A stretch of DNA of 55,079 nucleotides from Acidimicrobiaceae bacterium (GTDB lineage: Bacteria; Actinomycetota; Acidimicrobiia; Acidimicrobiales; RAAP-2): NCBI GenBank assembly GCA_003162395.1, contig PMON01000081.1, positions 286 through 55,364 on the forward strand, read 5' to 3'. The notes beneath the pieces were generated by a model. That model saw only the letters and a program-made list of their open reading frames with translations. It was not told the origin of the DNA and ran no database searches. A program made the position numbers and the translations under genes. Position 1 is the first letter of the stretch. Each line of letters opens with the position of its first letter. Of the stretch, positions 15,933 through 24,219 are shown piece by piece.

Positions 15933-17197
15933 GCCTTCACGCCCGGCGGGTCCGCCTCGAGGGCTTCGGTCGCGACCATGCACGCCAGCTCGAGCGCGCC
16001 GCGGCGCGCCACGGCGCGCTGCACGCGAGCGACGAACTCGTCGTCTGCGCATTCGGCCAGGCTGCCGCGATCACACTCGACACCGGCCTCGCTGACGTCG
16101 CCGCACCGGCTCGCGTCGGCGAGGCCCTCGAGGCCGTTGAGCTCGAGGGCGACGACGGTCCGGGTGGCTCAGGTGTGGTCGCGCTCGGGTCGCTCCCCTT
16201 TGACGCGGGTGCGAGGGGCGAGCTGCTCGTGCCGTCGCTCCTGTGTGCGTGGCAGCCTGCCGGCGCGTCGGCATGGATCACCGAGATCGGCGACGGGGCT
16301 CGGCTGCATCCCGCTGCCGCGATGCACGCGATCATCGCTGGCGACGACCGACGCGTCCCGCACCAGATGATCGACACGGTGACCGAGCACCCGGTCGGCG
16401 CGGACTACGCCGACGCCGTCGCCGCGTGCGTCGCTCGGATCCGATCCGGCGACGCCGAGAAGGTCGTCCTGGCGCGACGGCTGCTCGGCCGAGCAACACA
16501 GCCGATCGATGTCGCGGCCCTCGCGAGGGCGTTGCACGCAACCGAGCCGTCCTGCACCTTGTACGCGTACCCCCACGGCGGCTCCCGCTTCGTCGGTGCG
16601 AGTCCCGAGCTGCTCCTCGCCACGAGCGGCGGCGCAGTCGCCGCGCACCCGCTCGCCGGGACGGTGCCGCTGTTGGCCGCCGACAACGCGACCGACCAGA
16701 TCGCATGGCTGCGCGGATCGGCGAAGAACCTGGCCGAGCACCGACTCGTCGTCGAGGACATCGTCGCGAGGCTCTCGGAGCTCTGCGACGCGATCGGGGC
16801 GCCGGCCACACCCGAGGTCGTCCGCCTCACGACCGTCGCGCACCTCGGCACGTGGATCGACGGCAAGCTCTCGGGTCGACACGACGCGTACGCCGCGATG
16901 CGGGCCCTCGCCGCGGTGCACCCGACCCCCGCGGTCGGCGGCGTGCCCCGCGACGCCGCGCTCGCGCTCATCAGCGAGCTCGAGACCGGGCCGCGTGGAC
17001 CGTGGGCTGGCCCCGTCGGATGGGTCGACGCGGACGGCACCTCGACGTGGACGCTGGGCCTGCGCGGGCTGTGCGTCGACGGTGCCGACTTCGAGGCGTG
17101 GGGCGGTGCGGGGATCGTCGCGGACTCCGAGCCCCAGAGCGAGCTCGACGAGACGACCGTGAAGCTGGCCTCGGTGCTGCGAGCCTTCTCGCCCTGA
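15929..17197 (+). CDS. menF: Isochorismate synthase
   Basis: Converts chorismate to isochorismate, the first menaquinone step. 422 residues with the ATG at 15929, which overlaps the menG stop. The chorismate-binding domain is in the C-terminal half: VLARRLLGRA (with the conserved basic residues), GSRFVGASPELLLATSG, HPLAGTVPL, NLAEHRLVVEDIV, AVHPTPAVGGVPR and WGGAGIVADSEPQSELDET. The HPTPAVGG element separates isochorismate synthases from TrpE. Ends tail-to-tail with the ppm gene without a gap. Confidence 0.9.
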   Translation: MSLHARRVRLEGFGRDHARQLERAAARHGALHASDELVVCAFGQAAAITLDTGLADVAAPARVGEALEAVELEGDDGPGGSGVVALGSLPFDAGARGELLVPSLLCAWQPAGASAWITEIGDGARLHPAAAMHAIIAGDDRRVPHQMIDTVTEHPVGADYADAVAACVARIRSGDAEKVVLARRLLGRATQPIDVAALARALHATEPSCTLYAYPHGGSRFVGASPELLLATSGGAVAAHPLAGTVPLLAADNATDQIAWLRGSAKNLAEHRLVVEDIVARLSELCDAIGAPATPEVVRLTTVAHLGTWIDGKLSGRHDAYAAMRALAAVHPTPAVGGVPRDAALALISELETGPRGPWAGPVGWVDADGTSTWTLGLRGLCVDGADFEAWGGAGIVADSEPQSELDETTVKLASVLRAFSP

Positions 17198-17920
17198 TCA
17201 GCGGGGCCGCGACGTGGCGAACGGGCGTCGCAGCGCCCAGAGCGTCACCAGCCACAGCGCCTCGAACACGATCGTCGAGGACATCTTGGAGGTCCCCAGC
17301 TTGCGATCGACGAAGGTGATCGGGACCTCGGTGATGGAGGCGCCCGCGTTTCGCGCGCGGTAGGTCATCTCGATCTGGAACGCGTAGCCCTCGGCCTCCA
17401 CGGTCGCGTAGTCGATCTTCTCGAGCGCGCTCCGCCGATAGACGCGATAGCCGGCTGTCGAGTCGGTGACCCGCAGCCCCAAGAGGACCGACGCGTAGAG
17501 GTTCCCGAACCGAGAGATCGCGAGGCGGGTGAGCTTCCAGTTGGGGATCGCTCCTCCGGGCACGTACCTCGATCCAATGACGACCTCGCAGCGCTCCGCC
17601 GCCTCGAGCAGCGACGGCAGCGCCGACGGGTCGTGCGAGAAGTCGGCGTCCATCTCGACGAGCGCGTCGTAGCCCCGAGACAGGCCCCACTCGAAGCCGG
17701 CGCGGTAGGCGCGCCCGAGGCCGCCTTTGGCGCCGCGGTGCAGCACGTCGATCTGTCCGAGCCGCGAGCCCGTGTCCTCGGCCATCTTGCCCGTGCCGTC
17801 AGGGCTCGCGTCGTCGACCACGAGGACGTCGACGCCCGGGGCGGCCGACCGGATCGCCTCGAGCAGCGACACGATGTTCTCTGCCTCGTCGTACGTCGGG
17901 ACGATGACCAGGGTTCGCAT
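17198..17920 (-). CDS. Polyprenol-phosphate mannose synthase (GT2)
   Basis: Transfers mannose from GDP-mannose to polyprenyl phosphate for lipomannan or protein mannosylation. 240 residues, GT-A fold. The N-terminal VIVPTYDEAENI, the nucleotide site VVDDASPDGTG, metal site VEMDADFSHDP, acceptor site GSRYVPGGAIPNW and the late DSTAGYRVYRRSAL all match the DPM1/Ppm1 catalytic domain. No membrane domain is fused, so it is the single-domain form. It follows the AI-2E permease by nine bases and has its own -10 site. With PimA and PatA in the window, a PIM/lipomannan role is likely. Confidence 0.88.
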   Translation of the reverse strand: MRTLVIVPTYDEAENIVSLLEAIRSAAPGVDVLVVDDASPDGTGKMAEDTGSRLGQIDVLHRGAKGGLGRAYRAGFEWGLSRGYDALVEMDADFSHDPSALPSLLEAAERCEVVIGSRYVPGGAIPNWKLTRLAISRFGNLYASVLLGLRVTDSTAGYRVYRRSALEKIDYATVEAEGYAFQIEMTYRARNAGASITEVPITFVDRKLGTSKMSSTIVFEALWLVTLWALRRPFATSRPR

Positions 17921-17932
17921 CGGTGCAGCCTA
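17921..17932 (-). promoter_or_regulatory. Putative leaderless promoter of ppm, overlapping the upstream stop codon
   Basis: TAGGCT (17932-17927, minus strand), GCACCG, ATG. The TAG of the hexamer is the stop codon of the upstream AI-2E permease gene. Confidence 0.5.
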
Positions 17933-19087
17933 CGGTGAGGCGGCACCTTCGACCGCGTCAGACGGTGGGCCGCGACGCAGCTCGCGGACGATCACCTGTA
18001 CCGCGCTGCCCGCCGGAATGCCGACGAGCGCCCCGATGAAGGTCCCGAAGGCGCCGGCGATCTCACCGCCCAGCGTCGCGCCGATCATGACCGCGAGCAG
18101 CACCACGATCTTGCTCATCCGCACCGTCCTCGACATCACGATCGGGTTCAGCACGTGGTTCTCCACCTGCCAGTAGATGACGAAGATCACGGCGACGCCG
18201 ATCCCTGACGAGACGGAGTGCAGGAACGCGAGCAAGACCGTGGGCACGCCCGCGAGCAGGCCGCCGACGACGGGGAGCAGGTCGACGAGCGCGACCCACA
18301 GCCCGAGGAGGCCGGCGTACGGGACCCCGAAGATGAGGAGCGAGACGAAGACGACGAGCCCCGCGATGAGCGAGGTGAACACGTTGCCCGCCACGTAGCC
18401 CGTGACGCCTGTCGACGCCTCGTGTGCGACACGACCGACACGCTCGGCGTGCTGCGGCGGCAGCATGCCGAGGATGCCACCCCAGATCTTGGGCATGTCG
18501 AGCAGCAAGAAGAACGAGAGCATGACGACGAGCACGAGCTTGACGATGGTGGAGAGCGCCGCCTTCCCAAAGCTGAACGCGGGCCCCGCGAGCTTGTTGG
18601 CAAGCTGATCGAGCTTGGGGGCGTTCTTCTCGACCCAGTTGTGGAGGTGCAGCGAGTTGATCAGGCGCCCGACGGATCCCTTCCCGTTCTGTGCCTGGTT
18701 GACGATCGTCTGGAGGTGGTGGGAGAACTCTTTGAGGTGGCTGACGAGTGGCGAGCCGAAGAGATAGGTCACCGCGCCGAAGGCGGCGAGTCCCGCGAGA
18801 AAGACGAACGACGTGGCCAGGGCGCGAGGCAGCCCCATTCGTTCGAGAACCGCGACGGGGGCAGCCAGAAAGACGGCGATAAACACCGCGACGCCGACGA
18901 GGATCAGGTCGACGCGCAGGGTCCAGGCGAGCGCGAGCAGGATGCCGGTGGCGACGACGACGGCGACGGTGGCGAGGATCGTTCCGATCGGGATCTCGCG
19001 GTGCTCCGCGGCCGCCAGCACCCGAGTCCGCAGGGTTTCACTGCGCTCGCGCGCGTCGTCGCCCTCCGCCCCCACGTCACGCAGCAT
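17930..19087 (-). CDS. AI-2E-family transporter (PerM-like permease)
   Basis: Polytopic membrane protein of the AI-2E exporter/UPF0118 family, 385 residues. An acidic N-terminal stretch precedes paired membrane segments (TILATVAVVVATGILLALA, then LILVGVAVFIAVFLAAPVAV). A long soluble helical region with SHLKEFSHHLQTIVNQ follows, and five or so C-terminal segments include LVDLLPVVGGLLAG and YWQVENHVLNPIVMSRTVRM, both family hallmarks. The substrate is unknown; family members include Na+/H+ antiporters and cell-wall-linked proteins. No clear promoter pattern is seen at its ATG. Confidence 0.88.
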   Translation of the reverse strand: MLRDVGAEGDDARERSETLRTRVLAAAEHREIPIGTILATVAVVVATGILLALAWTLRVDLILVGVAVFIAVFLAAPVAVLERMGLPRALATSFVFLAGLAAFGAVTYLFGSPLVSHLKEFSHHLQTIVNQAQNGKGSVGRLINSLHLHNWVEKNAPKLDQLANKLAGPAFSFGKAALSTIVKLVLVVMLSFFLLLDMPKIWGGILGMLPPQHAERVGRVAHEASTGVTGYVAGNVFTSLIAGLVVFVSLLIFGVPYAGLLGLWVALVDLLPVVGGLLAGVPTVLLAFLHSVSSGIGVAVIFVIYWQVENHVLNPIVMSRTVRMSKIVVLLAVMIGATLGGEIAGAFGTFIGALVGIPAGSAVQVIVRELRRGPPSDAVEGAASP

Positions 19088-19112
19088 TGCACTTGGCGCG
19101 CGCCGAGCGTGA

Positions 19113-19125
19113 CAGGCTCTCCGCG
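19113..19125 (+). promoter_or_regulatory. Possible leaderless promoter of the UPF0104 gene (CAGGCT, N7, ATG)
   Basis: CAGGCT (19113-19118), CTCCGCG, ATG. It has the C-for-T variant of the recurrent TAGGCT. Confidence 0.4.
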
Positions 19126-20202
19126 ATGCTGAACGACTCGACGGGCGCTACGGCGAGCGATCCGCCGAGCGTCGCGGCGCGCCCTGCCGGGCCGATTGCG
19201 TGGCTGCGAGCCCGGATACCGCCGCAAGTTCGATTCGCGTTCTCCTTCGGCATCGCATTCTTCTTGCTCGAGTACCTGGTGCTCCCCGAGATCGCCTCTG
19301 CGCGCCGCGACGTGCACGTGCTCGGTCAGGTGAATGCGGTGTCACTCGTCGTCGCCACCGCGCTCGAGGCAGCAGCACTCCTTGCGTACGCGGAGCTGTC
19401 GCGCACGGTGCTCGAGCCGGACGCCCCGCCGCGAAGCGTCCAGCTCCGCATCAACATGTCGAGCCTCGCGTTGAGCCACGTGGTCCCGGGCGGGACCGCA
19501 CCGGGGGGCGCGCTCGCCTACCGGCTGCTCACCGACGAGGGCGTCTCTGGCTCGGTCGCCGCCTTCGGGCTGGCCGCACAGGGCATGGGCTCGGCGGTCG
19601 TGTTGAACGTGATCTTCTGGCTGGCGCTCGTGGTCTCGATCCCCCTCAGCGGCTTCAACCGCCTCTACGGCTTCGCGGCGCTCGCGAGCGTGTTCCTCCT
19701 GCTCGCCTTCTTCGGCACGGTCGCCCTCGTCACCCGGGGCCAGCGCCAGGCCGACGCCTGGCTCCGCCGCGTCGCCGTCCACGTGCCGTTCACGACCCCA
19801 GACGGGGTCTCGCGGATGCTCGAGAAGATCGCTGACCGCATCACGCTCCTCCTCACCAACCGTCGCCTCCTGTCGGGCGCGCTGACGTGGGCGTCGGCCA
19901 ACTGGCTCCTCGACGCGGCGAGCCTGTGGGTGTTCCTGTGGGCATTCGGGCACCTCGTCTCGCCGGTCGACCTCCTCGTCGCCTACGGGCTCGCGAACAT
20001 CGTCGCGGTGCTCCCGATCACCCCGGGGGGCCTCGGGGTCGTCGAGGGCACGCTCATCCCGACACTCGTGTGGTTCCGCGTGCCCCTCGCCATCGCCACG
20101 GTCGGGGTGCTGTCGTGGCGGCTGCTGAACTTCTGGTTGCCCATCCCTGTCGGTGGCGGCTGCTACTTCTCGCTCAAGGTCAGGCGACGACGACGCGCGT
20201 AG
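19126..20202 (+). CDS. UPF0104/YbhN-family membrane protein (LPG synthase TM domain-like)
   Basis: 358 residues, eight or so membrane segments, matching the flippase-type domain shared by MprF/LPG synthases and YbhN. The landmarks are LSHVVPGGTAPGGALAYRLL, NIVAVLPITPGGLGVVEGTLIPTLV and the final WRLLNFWLPIPVGG. No aminoacyl-transfer domain is fused. The ATG at 19126 is chosen over an upstream in-frame start because CAGGCT ends seven bases before it and the extra residues are not hydrophobic or conserved. The gene converges on ppk1 with a 21-base gap. Likely a lipid or polyprenyl-linked glycan flippase component; substrate unknown. Confidence 0.85.
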   Translation: MLNDSTGATASDPPSVAARPAGPIAWLRARIPPQVRFAFSFGIAFFLLEYLVLPEIASARRDVHVLGQVNAVSLVVATALEAAALLAYAELSRTVLEPDAPPRSVQLRINMSSLALSHVVPGGTAPGGALAYRLLTDEGVSGSVAAFGLAAQGMGSAVVLNVIFWLALVVSIPLSGFNRLYGFAALASVFLLLAFFGTVALVTRGQRQADAWLRRVAVHVPFTTPDGVSRMLEKIADRITLLLTNRRLLSGALTWASANWLLDAASLWVFLWAFGHLVSPVDLLVAYGLANIVAVLPITPGGLGVVEGTLIPTLVWFRVPLAIATVGVLSWRLLNFWLPIPVGGGCYFSLKVRRRRRA

Positions 20203-20223
20203 CGGCCGTCGGCGACCACCGCG

Positions 20224-22380
20224 TCACTCCTGCTCGCGCCACTGGCGGAACCGCTCCGTCGCAAGGACCTTCAGCTCTTCTTGGACGCCGCGCGAGAGGA
20301 CCGTCTCGCGGCGGCGCCACCGCTGGTCGGGGCCGAGCACCCAGGTGAACCTGTCGTCCGCGAAGTTGCGCTCGAGCACGTCGACGAGCTGCTCGACGAG
20401 CTGGGGGTCCGTGACCGGCGTCGTCGCCTCGATCCGGCGGTCGAGGTTGCGCTCCATCAGGTCCGACGAACCGATGAGGACGCGCCGGCCGTTCGGGCCG
20501 CCTTCGCTCCCGAACGAAAAGATGCGCGAGTGCTCGAGGAACTCGCCCACGATCGAGCACACGTGGATCGTCTCGGAGAGCTCGGGGATCCCTGGGCGCA
20601 GGCAGCACAGGCCCCGCACGACGAGGCGGATCGGCACGCCCGCGCGCGAGGCGGCGTAGAGCTCGTCGATCACGCGCGGGTCCGTGAGGCCGTTCACCTT
20701 GATGTCGATCGCGCCGTTGGGCCCCGCCTCGCGCTCCTCGTTGATGAGCTCGATGATCCTCGGGCGCATCGACACCGGCGACACGAGCAGCCGCTCGTAG
20801 GTCGCGTGGTGGCTGAAGCCGGTGAGGAAGTTGAAGAGGCTTGCCACGTCGCTCGTGATCTGCTCGTCAGCGGTGAGCAGGCCGACGTCCTCGTAGATCC
20901 GGGCGGTCTTGGAGTTGTAGTTGCCGGTCCCGATGTGGCAGTAGCGGCGCACGCCGTCGGCCTCTCGACGCAGCACGAGCGCGGTCTTCGAGTGGGTCTT
21001 GTAGCCCATGATCCCGTAGACGACGTGCACGCCGGAGTCCTCCAGCGCCTTGGCCCAGCCGATGTTCGCGGCCTCGTCGAACCTAGCCTTGAGCTCGACG
21101 AGGGCGGCGACCTGCTTGCCCGACTCCGCGGCGCGGATGAGCGAGGCCACGATCGGGCTGTCGCCCGAGGTGCGGTAGAGGGTGTGCTTGATGCCGAGCA
21201 CGTCGGGATCGCTGGCTGCCTGGGCGACGAACGCCTCGACCGAGTCCGAGAACGAGTCGTAGGGGTGGTGCAGCAGGACGTCGCGCTCGCGAAGGACCGC
21301 GAAGATGTCCGCGCTCTCGTTGTCGCCGGCGAGCAGGCGCGGGGGCGTGATCGGCGTCCACGGCTCGGCGTGCAGGTCGGCGCGGTCGACCGCGAAGATC
21401 GACCACAGCCCGCTGAGCCCGATCGGCGCGTCGACGGTGTCAACGGCCTCGGGTCCCAAGTCGAGCTCGCGCAGGAGCAGCTCGCGCATCGCCTCGGGCA
21501 TGCGGTGCTGGACCTCGAGGCGCACCGCTCGGCCGAAGCGACGGCGACGGAGCTCCATTTCCAAGGCGATGAGGAGGTCCTCGGCCTCTTCTTCTTCGAG
21601 CGTGAGGTCGGCGTTGCGGGTGACCCGGAAGGTCTCGGCCTCGCCGAGGACCATGCCGGGGAAGAGCGTGTCGAGGTGCGCCGCGATGACCTGCTCGACG
21701 GGGACGAATCGCCCACCGCTCGCGAGCTCGAGGAATCGAGGCAGGATCGGGGGCACCTTCACCCGGGCGATCCGCTCCTCGGCGGTCGCCGAGTCCCGGA
21801 CCTGGACGGCAAGGTTGAGCGACAGGTTGGAGATCATCGGGAAGGGATGGCCTGGGTCGACCGCAAGCGGCGTCAGGATCGGATAGATGTCCCTCTCGAA
21901 GAACTCCCGCATCGCGGTGCGGTCCGGCCCTTCCAGCTCGTCGTAGGAAAGGACGTACAGCCCCGCACGGGCGAGATCCGTGCAGAGGTGCTCGAAGTAG
22001 ATGCGGTCCTGACGTCGGACGAGCTCGGTCGTGCGCGCCCGGATGGCGACGAGCTGCTCGCGCGGGCGCAGACCGTCGGCTGACCTCGTCGACACCCCGC
22101 CGACCACCTGGTCCTCGAGGCCGGCGACGCGGACCTGGAAGAACTCGTCGAGCAGCTCCGAGAAGATCGCCATGAACTTCACCCGTTCGAGCAAGGGCAG
22201 CGAGGCGTCCTCGGCGAGGTCGAGGAGCCTCGCGCCAAAGTCGAGGCGCGACAGCTCTCGGTTGGCGAAGCGTTGCGGCCCGAACTGCTCGATCGCGATG
22301 AGCTCGTCGGTCTCGGACCGGCCCGGCTCGGCGCCCGACATCTCGCCAACTTCCTCGAACGTGGTGGTGGTGTCCGACAT
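20224..22380 (-). CDS. ppk1: Polyphosphate kinase 1
   Basis: Makes inorganic polyphosphate from ATP. 718 residues with the ATG at 22380. N-terminal FANRELSRLDFGARLLDLAED and LERVKFMAIFSELLDEFFQVRV open the N domain; VDPGHPFPMISNLSLNLAV follows. The autophosphorylated histidine lies in YKTHSKTALVLRR, with CHIGTGNYNSKTARIYEDVGLLT downstream and a second conserved region around ERNLDRRIEATTPV. GAGG four bases before the ATG decides the start over an upstream ATG. Divergent from a SEDS gene. Confidence 0.93.
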   Translation of the reverse strand: MSDTTTTFEEVGEMSGAEPGRSETDELIAIEQFGPQRFANRELSRLDFGARLLDLAEDASLPLLERVKFMAIFSELLDEFFQVRVAGLEDQVVGGVSTRSADGLRPREQLVAIRARTTELVRRQDRIYFEHLCTDLARAGLYVLSYDELEGPDRTAMREFFERDIYPILTPLAVDPGHPFPMISNLSLNLAVQVRDSATAEERIARVKVPPILPRFLELASGGRFVPVEQVIAAHLDTLFPGMVLGEAETFRVTRNADLTLEEEEAEDLLIALEMELRRRRFGRAVRLEVQHRMPEAMRELLLRELDLGPEAVDTVDAPIGLSGLWSIFAVDRADLHAEPWTPITPPRLLAGDNESADIFAVLRERDVLLHHPYDSFSDSVEAFVAQAASDPDVLGIKHTLYRTSGDSPIVASLIRAAESGKQVAALVELKARFDEAANIGWAKALEDSGVHVVYGIMGYKTHSKTALVLRREADGVRRYCHIGTGNYNSKTARIYEDVGLLTADEQITSDVASLFNFLTGFSHHATYERLLVSPVSMRPRIIELINEEREAGPNGAIDIKVNGLTDPRVIDELYAASRAGVPIRLVVRGLCCLRPGIPELSETIHVCSIVGEFLEHSRIFSFGSEGGPNGRRVLIGSSDLMERNLDRRIEATTPVTDPQLVEQLVDVLERNFADDRFTWVLGPDQRWRRRETVLSRGVQEELKVLATERFRQWREQE

Positions 22381-22400
22381 CGATCCTCGGGTTGATCGTA
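22381..22400 (-). promoter_or_regulatory. Promoter and Shine-Dalgarno of ppk1
   Basis: TACGAT (22400-22395, minus strand) and GAGG (22388-22385), the latter four bases before the ATG. Short leader of about seven bases if the usual spacing holds. Confidence 0.4.
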
Positions 22401-22410
22401 CCTGCACCGT

Positions 22411-22423
22411 TAGGATCGTCCTC
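22411..22423 (+). promoter_or_regulatory. Putative leaderless promoter of the SEDS gene (TAGGAT, N7, ATG)
   Basis: TAGGAT (22411-22416), CGTCCTC, ATG. Back-to-back with the ppk1 promoter in a 43-base divergent gap. Confidence 0.5.
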
Positions 22424-23863
22424 ATGTCCGCGACGAGCGTCGCGCCGCCACGGACGTGGCGGTTTGCGTTCCCGCTCTACGAGCGGGGCCCGAAACCGCG
22501 TCGCCGCGCCGAGTTCTGGATGCTCGTGCTCGCTGGCGGCATCACGACGGCCCTGTACTCGCTCGCCTCCCTCGGCCAGCAAGGCCGCCTGCCGCTCAAC
22601 TTGTGGGGATTTCTCGGCGCGGTGCTCGGCCTGTCGATGGGCGTGCACCTGGCGAACCGCTGGCTGGTCCCGACCGCGACCCCGGTGCTCCTGCCGCTCG
22701 CGACGTTGCTCAACGGCATCGGCTTCGTCGAGATCGCACGCTGGAACCCGGCCAACGCACAGGCGCAGGCCACCTGGGCCGCGATCAGCGCCGCGGTCTA
22801 CGTGGGGACGCTGCTGTTCATCCGGCGCTCGAGGGACCTCGATCGCTACCGCTACTTGGTGCTGCTCGCCGCGATCGCACTGCTGCTCGCGCCGTTCGTG
22901 CCGCACCTCGGGCTCAAGATCTACGGCGCGCGGCTGTGGGTCCACGTGGGTGGCATCGAGTTCCAGCCCGTCGAGATCGCCAAGATCCTCTTCGTCATCT
23001 TCTTCGCGTCGTACTTCGCGACGACCAAGGAGCTGCTCACGATCCCGTCGCGCCGCATCGGCAACCATCTGTTCGTCGATCCCCGCCCCCTCATCCCGAT
23101 CGTCGTCATGTGGGGCTTCGCCATCGCGGTGCTCGGCGCCGAGAACGACATCGGCTTCGCGATGCTCATCTTCACGCTCTTCCTCGCGCTCTTGTGGGTC
23201 AGCACCGGCAGGGTCGTGTACCTCGTGATCGGGCTCATCCTGTTCGGGCTCGGTGCGCTGGTCGCGGCGCACACGTTCCCCCAGGTCCACGAGCGCGTGT
23301 CGGTGTGGCTCGACCCGTGGAAGTACCCGCTGACCAGCGGCTATCAGGTCATCCAGGGCTGGTTCGCGCTGGCAGCCGGCGGCGTCGGCGGGACCGGTCT
23401 CGGACGCGGGACCGCAGGGCTCCGTGGCGGGGTCCCCAACCTCACCTCGGACATGATGTTCGCCGCGATCGGCGAGGAGATGGGCTTTTTGGGGCTCTCC
23501 GTTGTGGTCATCGGCTTCACGATGCTCGTCGGGACGGGCCTGCAGATCGCCCAGCGCGCGCGCAGCGACTTCGCGCGGCTGTGCGCCGTGGGGCTCACCG
23601 CGACCCTCGGGTTCCAGGCGTTCTTCATCATGGCCGGGGTGCTCCGCCTCTTGCCGCTGACTGGCATCACGCTCCCGTTCATGGCCTACGGCGGGTCGTC
23701 GCTCGTTGCCAACTACGCCTTGCTGGCGCTCCTCATGCGGCTCTCCGAGGAGGCCGAGACGAGGCCGACCGCGGGCGACGCGGCCATGGGGGTCGACCTC
23801 GCGAAGCCCACTCAGTCGTCGAGCAGCGTCTCGTCGCAGAGAATCGGCACGGGCACGGCCTGA
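22424..23863 (+). CDS. SEDS-family peptidoglycan polymerase (FtsW/RodA/SpoVE, long actinobacterial type)
   Basis: Membrane glycosyltransferase polymerising lipid II, working with a class B penicillin-binding protein. 479 residues with the ATG at 22424. The N-terminal region adds extra membrane segments (MLVLAGGITTALYSLAS, LWGFLGAVLGLSMGVHLANR), as in the longer mycobacterial RodA. Core motifs are GARLWVHVGGIEFQPVEIAK, AENDIGFAMLIF, SGYQVIQGWFALAAGGVGG, IGEEMGFLG and LPLTGITLPFMAYGGSSLVAN. The C-terminal tail is Ser-rich. A second, shorter SEDS protein is encoded 350 bases beyond its end. No PBP gene is adjacent. Confidence 0.88.
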   Translation: MSATSVAPPRTWRFAFPLYERGPKPRRRAEFWMLVLAGGITTALYSLASLGQQGRLPLNLWGFLGAVLGLSMGVHLANRWLVPTATPVLLPLATLLNGIGFVEIARWNPANAQAQATWAAISAAVYVGTLLFIRRSRDLDRYRYLVLLAAIALLLAPFVPHLGLKIYGARLWVHVGGIEFQPVEIAKILFVIFFASYFATTKELLTIPSRRIGNHLFVDPRPLIPIVVMWGFAIAVLGAENDIGFAMLIFTLFLALLWVSTGRVVYLVIGLILFGLGALVAAHTFPQVHERVSVWLDPWKYPLTSGYQVIQGWFALAAGGVGGTGLGRGTAGLRGGVPNLTSDMMFAAIGEEMGFLGLSVVVIGFTMLVGTGLQIAQRARSDFARLCAVGLTATLGFQAFFIMAGVLRLLPLTGITLPFMAYGGSSLVANYALLALLMRLSEEAETRPTAGDAAMGVDLAKPTQSSSSVSSQRIGTGTA

Positions 23864-24219
23864 CGGAGCGCCACGGCGATCCCGTCGGTCGGGCGGCAGT
23901 CGAGGACCTGGTGGCCGTTGGGCGTCATCAAGTCGAGCTCGGCGATGATCGTGCCGTCGCGCTCGCCGGTGAACCGGACCGCGACCACGTCGCTGCCCGT
24001 CGCGACGATGACGGCGCTCAACAGCTCGTGGGTGCTCGGTCGCACGGCCGTCTCGTGGTCGAGCGCCAGCGCGATCGACTGCGCCTCGGGCAGCCCGATC
24101 GGGAAGTCGATCCCGCGGAAGGGGGGCTCTGACTCGCGGAGGTGCACGATCGGGCTCGGGCTCGGCAGCGAGAAGACGACGTGGACGATATCCACCAGCT
24201 TGAAGACGGGATCGGCCAC
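23812..24219 (-). CDS. Bifunctional nuclease family protein (DUF151)
   Basis: 135 residues of the BFN/DUF151 domain, first described as a nuclease with RNase and DNase activity. The signatures are LRESEPPFRGIDFPIGLPEAQSIALAL, RPSTHELLSAVI, ERDGTIIAELDL and DCRPTDGIAVALR. GTG start shares one base with the rodA stop, making this the last gene of the alaS-to-rodA operon. Its 3' end overlaps the convergent SEDS gene by 52 bases. Actual activity in this organism is untested. Confidence 0.87.
   Translation of the reverse strand: MADPVFKLVDIVHVVFSLPSPSPIVHLRESEPPFRGIDFPIGLPEAQSIALALDHETAVRPSTHELLSAVIVATGSDVVAVRFTGERDGTIIAELDLMTPNGHQVLDCRPTDGIAVALRQAVPVPILCDETLLDD

Noticed and set aside
20281-22083. 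600-codon plus-strand open frame opposite ppk1
   Set aside because: Composition is a complement artefact (runs of Arg/Asp/Glu/Val), with no homology signature, while the opposite strand encodes complete PPK1.
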